From NCBI GenBank assembly GCA_050746185.1, contig JBOGLA010000028.1, positions 1 through 64,000 on the forward strand: a stretch of DNA of 64,000 bases. The letters are read 5' to 3'. Below the pieces are notes generated by a model. That model was not told where the DNA came from. It saw nothing but the letters and a program-made list of their open reading frames with translations, and did no database searches. This stretch comes from PALSA-188 sp050746185 (GTDB lineage: Bacteria; Acidobacteriota; Terriglobia; Terriglobales; Acidobacteriaceae). This document shows, piece by piece, positions 24,794-34,600 of the stretch. Position numbers and translations under genes: made by a program. Each line of letters begins with the position of its first letter. The stretch's first letter is position 1.

Positions 24794-26173
24794 ATGCGAA
24801 ACCCTCTGCGGTTCCGGCCCGATCCTCCCGACTATTCTCTTCTCGCACGCATCAATCAGCAATTGGGAGGCGAAAATCCGGAGCCGCCGCCGGCTACGTC
24901 GGTATCACAGTTGGCCCGAAAACTTTCCATCGTGGGGAGCGCCTCGTCCGCTGATCTCGCCCTCGATATCGTGCTGCACGACGTTGCGGAGCAGATCCGG
25001 TTAACAGTCGCAGCCACGGGCGTTGCTATCGCGCTGACACGGTCCGGAGAATTAGTATGCCGGGCTGCGACCGGCAGTGCCCCTGATTTGGGTGTTCGTC
25101 TGAACCCGCATTCCGGGCTTTCGGGACTCTGTTTGCACACACGGACGCCGCAACGTTGTGACGATACCGAAATGGATCACCGCGTGGATCTAGCGGCCTG
25201 CCGCGACTTGAGGATTCGCTCGATATTAATGGCGCCGGTGATAACGGAGAATGGGGATGTGGCCGCTCTGGTTGAAGTTTTCGCCGCCGCTCCCGGTCAC
25301 TTCAGAGACCGGGACGTCGAAATCCTGCTGAGCTTTTGCAGGCGCATCGTGAACGATCTGAATGATGCTGCTGAAGTTGCGTCAACGTCGCTGGTGGAAT
25401 CTCACCCTGCGCAGAAACCGATTTCGGATCGGGGCTCAGTTGATTCGGGCTCCGTTGATTCCAAGTCGGGTGTTTCCAGATCCGGAATGTGGGACCGCGG
25501 GACTATGTTCCTGACCATCGCCGTGATCGCGTTAGCTGTGGTTCTAGGATGGATGATTGGGTTAGCGGGCAGGCGTAAGGTAGCCAGTCGCGAGCCGGAG
25601 AATAACTCCCGGCAAATATCCCAAGATCGCGCTCTTCAAAACCAGACGGCGGCGCCGGTCGCAAGCGATGGTCCGTCGCCGCGGGGGATCCCTCAGCGCA
25701 CACCAAGCGCTGAATTGCCGGTGACGCCGAAAAGTGCGGAAGCGGAGAATCCCCCCGGCGGACTGGTCGTGTATCAAAATGGCAAGGTTGTATTTCGAGA
25801 ATTTCCGAAACAGCGGGTCCCGGGCCAAAAGACGACAGCCGCGACGGGGTCACGAAGAATTCGCGAGCCAATCATTCCCGCGGGAAAAACCGAGATCCTC
25901 TCGACCGACGCCGCGAACCAGTATGTGACCTATCGCGTTTCACCTTTTTATCCGGAACTGGCGCGAAAGCAGCATGTCCAAGGCCCGGTGCAGCTCAAAG
26001 TTTTGGTGGGGAAAGATGGAAGCGTTCAACAGGTTCAGGTTTTAACCGGGGAACCAAACTTAGCCGCTGCGGCGGCGGATGCGGTTGTGCAATGGCGGTT
26101 TAAGCCCGTTTTGCGCGGCGGACAACCAGTGGAATTTGAAACTGACGTGACGGTTAATTTCAAACTTCCGTAG
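24794..26173 (+). CDS. GAF-domain protein fused to a C-terminal TonB domain
   Basis: A 459-residue protein. Residues about 40-185 are a GAF domain, with ALTRSGELVCRAATGSAPDLG and LNPHSGLSGLCLHTRTPQRCDD typical of the fold. A linker with a 15-bp duplicated segment leads to a transmembrane helix (about 237-258). A proline/serine-rich periplasmic stretch follows, and then a TonB C-terminal domain (about 375-459) with YPELARKQHVQGPVQLKVLVGKDGSV and VVQWRFKPVLRGG. TonB transfers energy to outer-membrane receptors. A cytosolic GAF sensor ahead of the membrane span is unusual and suggests ligand-controlled energy transduction. No exbBD is in the window. Confidence 0.72.
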   Translation: MRNPLRFRPDPPDYSLLARINQQLGGENPEPPPATSVSQLARKLSIVGSASSADLALDIVLHDVAEQIRLTVAATGVAIALTRSGELVCRAATGSAPDLGVRLNPHSGLSGLCLHTRTPQRCDDTEMDHRVDLAACRDLRIRSILMAPVITENGDVAALVEVFAAAPGHFRDRDVEILLSFCRRIVNDLNDAAEVASTSLVESHPAQKPISDRGSVDSGSVDSKSGVSRSGMWDRGTMFLTIAVIALAVVLGWMIGLAGRRKVASREPENNSRQISQDRALQNQTAAPVASDGPSPRGIPQRTPSAELPVTPKSAEAENPPGGLVVYQNGKVVFREFPKQRVPGQKTTAATGSRRIREPIIPAGKTEILSTDAANQYVTYRVSPFYPELARKQHVQGPVQLKVLVGKDGSVQQVQVLTGEPNLAAAAADAVVQWRFKPVLRGGQPVEFETDVTVNFKLP

Positions 26174-26188
26174 CTTAAATTTAGTTGC

Positions 26189-26563
26189 TTAGTGAGACGC
26201 GCCGCCATCTGCCCGTGGATAAATATCAGAGGAAACCTGGGCTCCTGACAATTTTGGTGCGATCAGGGGTGGCTCGACTCGTTGGGGCAACGTGTTCAGG
26301 GTCCGGTCCTGTGCTCCCGTAACATTCTCGCCCGTGGCGTCACTGGCTCCCACTTGCAAGGGCGGTTCAGGTAGCTCCACAATCGGCGTTGCAATCCGAG
26401 GAATGAATGGCATGGCGTACACGCCCGGTCCGGGAAGCGGTTCACCGTTGAGATATAGGTCCGGGGTCTGAGCCGCGATCTGAGAGTCAACGATTTGTGA
26501 AGTAGTTTGAGCTATACATCCGGCGGATAAGAGCACAATTGTGCAGAGAATGACGATACGCAT
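26189..26563 (-). CDS. Small predicted lipoprotein of unknown function
   Basis: A 124-residue protein starting at ATG 26563 with the strong ribosome-binding site GGAGGTGGA. The signal sequence MRIVILCTIVLLSAGC ends in a lipobox (LSAGC with C16), so it is probably lipidated and attached to a membrane. The mature part is proline-rich and acidic (PPLQVGAS, PPLIAPKLSG) without a recognised domain. It ends 15 bases after the stop of the convergent GAF-TonB gene. An in-frame start at 26590 is less likely because it would put extra residues before the signal peptide. Confidence 0.55.
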   Translation of the reverse strand: MRIVILCTIVLLSAGCIAQTTSQIVDSQIAAQTPDLYLNGEPLPGPGVYAMPFIPRIATPIVELPEPPLQVGASDATGENVTGAQDRTLNTLPQRVEPPLIAPKLSGAQVSSDIYPRADGGASH

Positions 26564-26643
26564 GATTTCCACCTCCGAACCGCACAACAACTATGATTCC
26601 GAACGCGGGATATGGGCTGCCCGGAGCTTAAAGCAGGGGGTCG

Positions 26644-27699
26644 CTAAGTGCCGACGTAGCGGGCGTAAAGGCTGCGCGCGACAGCTTTGTCCACGGTTCC
26701 TTTGATAATTGCCCGTCCGTCTGGAAAGAGCGTCATTTCATAAGGTTCCTTCCAGAATTTCAGGACGAATTCATTGTGGCGCACGGTGCCGAGCGGGATG
26801 AGCGCCCGGCTCATTTCATCGAGATTGATAGGGCGCCGTCTCTCATGGATTTGCACGGAATTCCGCCCACAAAGTGTAATCGTCGCACGATCAGCGCCCC
26901 GAAGGTGCACGAAATCGCGCATGCCGCAGGTTCGGCACGCAGGCCGAGGATTTCGCGCCGATACCTCGGAACGCTCGTTCCGCCACGCATCAATAGAAAG
27001 CAGAGTGCGCCTGACTTCATCATCGGCCCCGACGAGAATCTTTATTGCTTCCGTGGCGGCGATAGACGACGCGAGATTGGCCGCTGAATTCAATACCCCG
27101 GAAGTCTCGCAGGTTTCGATTGCGCCCTCAGGCGGTCCGGGAAAAATACAGGTCAGACATGCGGTTTTACCCGGCAAAATGTTCATTGCGGCGATATAAC
27201 TTCCGACTGCGGCTGTGTAAATCCAGGGGATTGAATTTTCCGCGGCGAAATCGTTCATCAAGTACCGTGTCTCGAAGTTGTCGGTCCCATCCAGAATGAG
27301 GTGGGCTCCGAACAGAAGATCGTGAATATTCTCCGGCGTGAGATCGGCAACGATCGGCTCAACCACGATTTCGGAGTTGAAAGCAGCCAGTTTTCGGCCG
27401 GCTGCGATAGACTTCGGCATGGATTGCGCCGCGTCGGCTTCATCAAAAAGCGCCTGCCGTTGCAGGTTGCTGGTCTCGACGTAGTCCCGATCAATGATCC
27501 TGATTGTCCCCACGCCTGAACGGCCCAGGAGTGACGCCAGGACCGAACCTGTGGCGCCGCAACCCACAATTGCCACTTTTGACGCTGACAACTTTGCTTG
27601 CCCTTCACCCCCGATGCCATGGAACAGCACTTGCCGCGAATAGCGGTCGTCGCGGTCGGGGAAGCGCGGATTGCAGGAATTCCGGCCTGGGCGCATCAA
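26644..27699 (-). CDS. ThiF/MoeB-family E1-like adenylyltransferase
   Basis: A 351-residue E1-like enzyme. The nucleotide motif is VGCGATGS (45-52), followed by IIDRDYVETSNLQRQALF with the R finger. Two zinc cysteine pairs follow: CLTC and CRTC. The C-terminal segment (about 290-351), ending in FPDGRAIIKGTVDKAVARSLYARYVG, is the extension typical of ThiF/MoeB-like proteins. Such enzymes adenylate the C-terminal glycine of ThiS or MoaD for sulfur transfer in thiamine or molybdopterin synthesis. Neither thiS nor moaD is adjacent, so the choice between thiamine and molybdopterin is open. The start is TTG 27699 or ATG 27696. Confidence 0.82.
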   Translation of the reverse strand: MMRPGRNSCNPRFPDRDDRYSRQVLFHGIGGEGQAKLSASKVAIVGCGATGSVLASLLGRSGVGTIRIIDRDYVETSNLQRQALFDEADAAQSMPKSIAAGRKLAAFNSEIVVEPIVADLTPENIHDLLFGAHLILDGTDNFETRYLMNDFAAENSIPWIYTAAVGSYIAAMNILPGKTACLTCIFPGPPEGAIETCETSGVLNSAANLASSIAATEAIKILVGADDEVRRTLLSIDAWRNERSEVSARNPRPACRTCGMRDFVHLRGADRATITLCGRNSVQIHERRRPINLDEMSRALIPLGTVRHNEFVLKFWKEPYEMTLFPDGRAIIKGTVDKAVARSLYARYVGT

Positions 27700-27880
27700 A
27701 ATTCAAAAGTCAGGGTTTAAAAAGATTTCAAGATTCCCGGCTCAGGTGCCCAACAGATCACCAATTAGCAAGCCTCTAAACCATTATTATAGGGGACGCT
27801 TCTGTCGCGGGGTTAGTGTTCCAGCATCGGTGGCGGGTTAGTCCCGACACCAGACTGCCAAATAATGTAGAGGAGTTTAT

Positions 27881-30800
27881 TTGCGAGTTCGGGGACTGAT
27901 GGCTGATGCGGTAATCGCGGCGGCCCTTATGACTGCTTTTACGGCTCATGCGTTAGATCATTCTCAACAAGGGGGAAACTCCGCTGCGGCACAAACCACG
28001 CAGGCCCCGGAGAATATTCAGTTTGATAGCCTCGCTCCCTATGAAAACCTGAAAATAAAAGAAATTCGATTTCCGAACATTCCAAAATCCTGGGACCAGA
28101 AGAACTTGTTTCAGCTTCTTTCACTCAAGCCCGGGGAGCCTCTGAATCGAGAGGATATCCGCAAGAGCATTCAGGCGCTTTACGCCACGAAGCGGTTTGC
28201 GGATATTCAGGTTGAAGCCGAAAGAGTGGGGAGCGATGAAGTCTCTATTTCGATAGATACTTCTCCCAACTATTTTGTTGGCGAAGTCCGGGTCGAGGGA
28301 GAGCCAAACCGGCCAACTTCCGGCCAGGTGGTGAATGCTGCGAAACTGCAACTTGGAGAGTTGTTCACGCAGGAGGAAGTGGACACCGGCCTGACCAACA
28401 TTAAACAGCTCATGGAGGAAAACGGCTACTACCGGTCCTCCGCGCACGCTGAAGAAAGCAGGAACGAGGACACTCAGCAAATCGCGATAGTTTTTAGTCT
28501 GAAACCGGGTGCGCAGGCCAAGGTCGGCCAGGTGACCGTCACCGGCAGCCGGGTCTTTTCCCGCGATGAAATCGAGGACATCACCAAAATGCATGCCGGG
28601 GACCCGGTCACCGCTCAGCGAGTATCGTCAGCTTTGGATCGTTTGCGAAAGAAATATCAGAAACAAAACCGCTGGCTCGCTCAGGCGGCGATTTCCAGTC
28701 GAATCTACCGTCCGAAAACAAATACGGTTGACTTTGGCTTCAAGATTGATTCCGGTCCCACCATCGCAATAACTGTGGAGGGCTTCCGCATCAGCCACAG
28801 CGTTTTAAAGCAGAATGTCCCGGTCTATGAAGAGAATGCGCTGGATGACGATCTGCTGAACGAAGGCCGCCGTAATCTGCTCAACTATCTGCAAGCCCGC
28901 GGCTATTTCGAAGCAAAGGTGTCTTTTACAAAGAAATCCAACGCATCGGGCAGCGAATTACGAATCGTTTATGACGTTGATGCCGGCCCGCTGCACAAGC
29001 TGGTGAAAGTTGCGATTAAAGGTAACATGACCGACGATAAGGGTCTTCCCGAGGATATGCTTCGAGGTCACATGCAGACTGTCCCGGCAGGCCGGTTCTT
29101 GTTGCACGGCCGCTATAGCCAGCAACTGCTCTACGATGACGTCAAGACCATGGAAGCCCTGTATCGCGCCAATGGGTTCGAACAGGTGAAGATCACAACT
29201 AAAGTGCTGGACGATTACGAGGGTAAAAAGAATGTCATTGCGGTTTTTGTAAACATCGAGACCGGCCCGCAGACGATTGTGAGTGCGCTGCACATCGTAG
29301 GCAACGACACGAAATTGCCGGAACCTTTCCCGCTGTTGAACACCGCCGTGGGGCAGCCTTTTGCGGATTCCAAAGTAGGGGATGATCGGGACATCATTCT
29401 GAATTATTACTTCAATCAGGGATTTCCCAACGCAACTTTTGAAGCCTCCGCGAACCCAATGTCAAATGATCCGCACCGGATGGATGTTACGTTCACCATA
29501 CACGAGGGCGAGCAGCTCTTCGTGGATAGGATATTCGTCTCGGGACTGTATTACACCCATCCGTTTGTGGTGCAGCGCGAATTACTCATGAAACCAGGGA
29601 ATCCCCTGAGCCAGAACGATATGCTGGAAACTGAACAGCGCTTGTATGATCTTGGCATCTTCAGCCAGGTGGAAACGGCCGTGCAAGATCCGGACGGGGT
29701 TGATCCCAAAAAGAACGTGTTGGTGGATGTTCGAGAAGCCAAACGATACACGCTGACGTACGGAGGTGGATTTGAATTTCAGACGGGGCAGCCGAGCGGA
29801 AGCGGATCGCGGCCCCTCGGGGCCACAAGCGTCAGCCCACTGGTTTCGCTGGGAGTCACGCGACTCAACTTTCGCGGCCGCGATCACACTATTACTTTCG
29901 ACTCACGGGTTGGACGCCTGCAACAACGTGGATTAGTCAGCTATCAGGCGCCGCGCTGGTTTAACGACCCCAACTTAAAGATGTCCATTACGGCTTTCTA
30001 TGATAATACCCTCGATGTAACGACTTTCAGTTCGCAGCGCCTGGAAGGTTCGGTTCAAGCGGAGCAAACGATTAGCAAAGCTACCACCATGGACTACCGT
30101 TTTACCTATCGCCTGGTAAAGGCGAGTAACGTCGCCATCAGTCCGAATCTGATTCCGCTATTATCGCTTCCAGTGCGAGTCGGAGAGCCCGAATTCACGT
30201 ATGTTCGGGACAAGCGCGACAATGCATTTGAAAGTACACGCGGGAGCTACACCACGGCGAACGGCGGCGTGGCCTCCAGTTATTTTGGTTCCGAGTCCGA
30301 CTTCAGCAGGATTCTGGTGCAGAATTCTACCTACCATGCGTTTGGTAAGAACAAAATTGGCGCTAAAAGATTTGTGTTGGCGCGCTCGACCTCGGTCGGC
30401 GTCGAAGATCCGTTCCGCAATACCGTGAATGTCGCCCCCGGTCAGACCGCTCCTTCTGGGACAAACCTGATTCCTCTAGCCGAAAGATTCTTTTCCGGCG
30501 GCGGCAATTCGCACCGGGGTTTTGGATTGAACCAGGCAGGCCCGCGCGATCCTCAAACCGGGTTTCCGCTGGGGGGGAGCGCTCTGTTCCTCAATAATGT
30601 CGAACTCCGGCTTCCCCCGCTGAACCTTCCTTATCTTCAGGACAACGTAAGCCTGGCAATTTTTGACGACGCAGGGAATGTGTTTGCCGACGCGAATGAC
30701 ATGCTGCATAGCCTGATACGATGGCGGCAAAAGAATCCCCAGATATGTCTTCAACAAGCCACGGCGCCTGCCTGCGACTACAACTACATATCGAATGCGG

Positions 30801-30979
30801 TGGGACTTGGCATCCGTTATAAGACACCGATAGGCCCCGTGCGGTTTGACCTTGGCTATAACTTGAACCCGCCGGCGTTCCCAAGTTTCGAAGTTCTTCC
30901 CGGGTCTACTACCAGCACTTTTGTGCCGCAACATGCGCCCCATTTCAACGTTTACTTCAGCATAGGGCAGAGTTTCTGA
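27881..30979 (+). CDS. bamA: BamA/Omp85-family outer-membrane assembly protein with about seven POTRA modules
   Basis: A 1032-residue Omp85 protein. A signal peptide (to about 25) is followed by a periplasmic part (about 45-630), in which I count seven POTRA-type openings: KIKEIRF, FVGEVRVEG, KVGQVTVTG, AITVEGFRI, LVKVAIKGN, IVSALHIVGND and FVDRIFVSG. BamA of Escherichia coli has five. The C-terminal beta-barrel (about 640-1032) contains the loop 6 motif RGF in GGGNSHRGFGL. BamA-type proteins insert outer-membrane beta-barrels, while TamA-type partners act with TamB. Here TamB is in the same operon, so either role is possible. The start is TTG 27881 with AGGAG (27870-27874). The stop overlaps the next start by 1 base. 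Confidence 0.85.
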   Translation: MRVRGLMADAVIAAALMTAFTAHALDHSQQGGNSAAAQTTQAPENIQFDSLAPYENLKIKEIRFPNIPKSWDQKNLFQLLSLKPGEPLNREDIRKSIQALYATKRFADIQVEAERVGSDEVSISIDTSPNYFVGEVRVEGEPNRPTSGQVVNAAKLQLGELFTQEEVDTGLTNIKQLMEENGYYRSSAHAEESRNEDTQQIAIVFSLKPGAQAKVGQVTVTGSRVFSRDEIEDITKMHAGDPVTAQRVSSALDRLRKKYQKQNRWLAQAAISSRIYRPKTNTVDFGFKIDSGPTIAITVEGFRISHSVLKQNVPVYEENALDDDLLNEGRRNLLNYLQARGYFEAKVSFTKKSNASGSELRIVYDVDAGPLHKLVKVAIKGNMTDDKGLPEDMLRGHMQTVPAGRFLLHGRYSQQLLYDDVKTMEALYRANGFEQVKITTKVLDDYEGKKNVIAVFVNIETGPQTIVSALHIVGNDTKLPEPFPLLNTAVGQPFADSKVGDDRDIILNYYFNQGFPNATFEASANPMSNDPHRMDVTFTIHEGEQLFVDRIFVSGLYYTHPFVVQRELLMKPGNPLSQNDMLETEQRLYDLGIFSQVETAVQDPDGVDPKKNVLVDVREAKRYTLTYGGGFEFQTGQPSGSGSRPLGATSVSPLVSLGVTRLNFRGRDHTITFDSRVGRLQQRGLVSYQAPRWFNDPNLKMSITAFYDNTLDVTTFSSQRLEGSVQAEQTISKATTMDYRFTYRLVKASNVAISPNLIPLLSLPVRVGEPEFTYVRDKRDNAFESTRGSYTTANGGVASSYFGSESDFSRILVQNSTYHAFGKNKIGAKRFVLARSTSVGVEDPFRNTVNVAPGQTAPSGTNLIPLAERFFSGGGNSHRGFGLNQAGPRDPQTGFPLGGSALFLNNVELRLPPLNLPYLQDNVSLAIFDDAGNVFADANDMLHSLIRWRQKNPQICLQQATAPACDYNYISNAVGLGIRYKTPIGPVRFDLGYNLNPPAFPSFEVLPGSTTSTFVPQHAPHFNVYFSIGQSF

Positions 30980-31674
30980 TGAACTGGAAGGTCTCCATTG
31001 CGCTGCTCGCACTTAGTCTGTTGTCCCCGGCGCAATTCGCCGGCGCTGGAAGTGTCGTGGACCGCATTGTTGCCACCGTCAACGGGAAAATCATTTTGCA
31101 GAGCGATTGGGAGGACGCAAGCCGGTACGAAGCGTTTATCGCCGAACGTTCGTTGAACACATTCACCGCCGCTGATCGTAAAGCCGCTCTTGACCACCTC
31201 ATTGACCAGGAGTTACTGCGTGAGCAAATGCGCGCTGCGGATTCCTTGCAGCCTACCGAACAGGAGGTCGAGGGCCAGATCAAGGAAATCCGCAAGCAGT
31301 ACGAAAGCGAAAAGACAATGACTGATGCGGAATGGAAAGATTTATTAGCCACGGCCCGATTGACCGAGGAAGATGTTCGGCGCCGGGTCACGTTGCAATT
31401 GGAATTGATTCATCTCGTGGACGTCCATCTGCGCCCGACCGCAAATATCAGCTCCGCAAATGTCGAAAGATACTACCAGCAGGAGCTGGTGCCGCAACTT
31501 CAGCAAGCCGGAGCAAAAGAAACGCCCCTGACTCAAGTCGCTCCCAAGATCAGGGAACTCCTGACCCAGCAGAAGATCAACGAATTACTTGTGACGTGGC
31601 TTCAGACGCTGCGCGCGGGAAGCGAAATTCATACCCATCTGTATTCCCCGGCTAATGAAAGCCGGGCGCAATGA
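30979..31674 (+). CDS. SurA-N-like periplasmic chaperone lacking a PPIase domain
   Basis: A 231-residue secreted protein with signal peptide MNWKVSIALLALSLLSPAQF. The sequence VVDRIVATVNGKIILQSDWED, then ALDHLIDQELLREQM, is the SurA/PrsA N-terminal chaperone region. No parvulin (PPIase) domain follows: the chain ends after helical RELLTQQKINELLVTWLQTLR, the usual C-terminal helix. It probably acts as a periplasmic chaperone for outer-membrane proteins. Its place between bamA and tamB (1-base overlap with bamA; it overlaps the tamB start by 20 bases) supports that. An alternative is a lost PPIase domain; the sequence shows no frameshift. Confidence 0.72.
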   Translation: MNWKVSIALLALSLLSPAQFAGAGSVVDRIVATVNGKIILQSDWEDASRYEAFIAERSLNTFTAADRKAALDHLIDQELLREQMRAADSLQPTEQEVEGQIKEIRKQYESEKTMTDAEWKDLLATARLTEEDVRRRVTLQLELIHLVDVHLRPTANISSANVERYYQQELVPQLQQAGAKETPLTQVAPKIRELLTQQKINELLVTWLQTLRAGSEIHTHLYSPANESRAQ

Positions 31675-34600
31675 GCGACGCGCCATGACGGCTCGCACGA
31701 AGCTTCCTTCTCGAAGACTCTGGAAATATGCGCTTCTTCTCGTGGCTCTAAGCGCCGCGGTCGTAGGTGTGCTGGCCTGGTACGCGACCACAAATTCATT
31801 TCAGGCTATGGTGCGAAATCGCCTGGTCAATCAGTTGCAGAGAATTACCGGAGGGCGCGTAGAGGTTGGCGGCGTGCACACGGTTCCCTTCAAGTTTCAG
31901 ATTGAAGTTCGCAATCTTACGATCCACGGACGCGAGCGAGATACAGCGATCCCCTACGCCCACGTAGACCAGTTGATGGTCCATCTCAAACTTACTTCCT
32001 TGTTGACCTCAGGACTGACATTCCGGTCGGTTGTTCTCGAACACCCGGTGATCCATATAATTTTTTATCCCGATGGGAGCACGAACCAGCCAGCGCCTGA
32101 GAGGGTTATGCGGTCCGGCAATAAGGCGCTGGAAAACCTTTTTGCCCTTTCCATCACTGAATTGGAAGTACGGCGCGGCGAGCTATTCTGGAATGACCAG
32201 CGGATCCCGCTCGATTTCACCGCCAGCGACGTCTTCGCGGACATGAATTACTCGTTATTGCACCGCCGATATGAAACGAGTCTTCTGCTGGGTAAAGCCA
32301 CAACGCGATACGGGAATTTTACGCCGGTTTCGTGGACGGCCTCAGCCCACCTTAGGCTCGCCGAGAACAGCATTGAAGTGCAGTCGCTGAGGATGACCTC
32401 GGGACGTTCCCGCATCCAAGCCGCGGGTACGCTAATTAATTTCATCCATCCGACCGTCAACGCCACGTACGATGCCGTGTTTGACCTGAATGAAGTGCGG
32501 GCTATTGCGCATATTCCTGAAATTCGTGGAGGTGTTATCGAAGCGTCGGGAAAAGGGGCCTGGAGCACAACGGACTTTTCCTTGATAGGGAAGTTGGAAG
32601 CAAAAGATCTGAGCTTCCGGAATGGATCTCTTACTCTTCGTGATGCAACGTTTAAAAGCGGATACTCGGTGGATCCGCAGCGAATACTACTTCCAGATAT
32701 CGCAGGAAACATTTTGGGCGGGGCGGTTGCGGGGAGTGCCGAAATCACAGATTGGCAAACACTACAGAGTTCACCACGAAAGTCAAAGATGGGCGGGGAA
32801 TTAGACCGGGAATCCAGGGTCCGTCTGGAGCTAAGAGACATTTCCGCCTCCGAGGCAGCCAAAGCGATCTCCACTGCCAGGCGGCCTTTCAGCAAAATGA
32901 ACATTGTGGGAGACGTCACTGGCACGGTGAACGCCACTTGGTACCGTTCGCCTGCGAACGCCGTTGCGGACATTGTCTTCGATGTGGTGGCGCCCGCAAA
33001 GTTGAGGCCGGGGCAATTGGCTGTCAATGGACATGCCCGCACGACCTATCGGCGAGCTACCCAGGAACTTGTGGTCTCCGAGTTTACGGCCAGCACTAAA
33101 GCTACACAGATTAAGGCGTCGGGAACACTTTCGAGTTCGGCAACCGTCAATCTATCTGTCTCCACCTCAAACCTTGGGGAATGGCAGCCGATATTGGTTG
33201 CGGTGGGCTATGATCAGCCGGTTCCCGTTCGACTCCTCGGGCCGGCGTCGTTTAATGGAATGGCGACGGGTCACCTCTCCTCCATCACATTTTCTGGGAA
33301 ATTACAGTCGGGGAACTTCGATTTCATAGTTCCGGCCACCTCCCGCACGCCGGAAGAGGATGTGCATTGGGATTCGTTCGTGACTGATATGCGACTCTCG
33401 CCAGCCGGCCTTGCATTGCGAAATAGCGAGTTGCGTCGCAATAGCACCGCGATCCACTTTGACATTAACCTTGGGCTTGAGGACCGGCACTTCACACCCA
33501 CCAGTCCATTCACTGCCCGAATAGATATGCAGCACGCCAATCTTGGTGAATTAATGGAGATGGCGGGGTACCGCTATCCTGCAAGTGGAATGATGGATTT
33601 ATCCGTCCAGCTCGCAGGAACACGCTCTGATCCTGAAGGAAATGGCCAAATTCATATCAGCGATGCCGTGATCTATGGCCAGCCGGTGCAGCAGGTGAGC
33701 TCAACCCTAAGCTTCAACCGGCACGAATTGGTTTTGCACAACCTTGAGATGGCGCAACTTCAGACCCGGGTGATGGGAGACGCGAGCTACGATTTTTCAG
33801 CGCGATCGTTTTCGCTCGACCTTTCCGGCTCGCATTTCGATCTTGCCCGCATCTCAAAGCTTCGGTCCAGCCGCGTTTCGGTTCAAGGCACACTCGATTT
33901 CGTGGCTCGCGGTTCAGGAACTATCGAGAATCCAGATATCAAGGCCCAGATCCATCTGCGGAATTTGACTGTGGATCAGGAACTCGCCGGAGACTTCACT
34001 TTAAATGCTGTATCCCAAGGTCCGGAGATATATCTCAGCGGAGTTTCGCAATTCAAGACTGCGGAACTGGGCTTGAAGGGCACGGTTCGTCCTTCGGGAG
34101 ATTGGCCTGCCAGCCTTGATTTACATTTTGCTCGTTTGGACATAGACCCGGTCTTGTTGGCTTATCTACGTGGCCATGTTACGGGACACTCCTCTGTAGC
34201 GGGCGACCTTCACATGGAAGGCCCGCTTCGCCGTCCTTCAAAACTTAACCTCGCAGGGAACCTAACGGACCTGTCCGCGGATATTGAACACGTAAAGTTG
34301 CATAACGAAGGCCCGGTTCAATTCGCCATTGCAAACCACCTCCTTAAAGTGAGCCATTTTCATCTCCTCGGCGACGATACCGATCTATCGGGAGAAGGTT
34401 CGGTGAATTTGTCCGGTGGTCGCGAACTTGATTTCCGGGCGCGTGGTCAACTCAATCTGCAATTAATTCGGAGCTACAACCCTGATTTCACTGAGTCCGG
34501 CACCGTTAATGTAGATATGAGCGTGACCGGCACCGCGTCGAACCCACTTGCCCAGGGGAGGATGCAAATTACCAACGGTTCCGTGGCGTATGCCGATTCC

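Noticed and set aside
27789..27803. Second copy of the 15-bp ATAGGGGACGCTTCT motif as evidence for an IS
   Set aside because: One such match is expected by chance at this window size, and no flanking repeat accompanies it.
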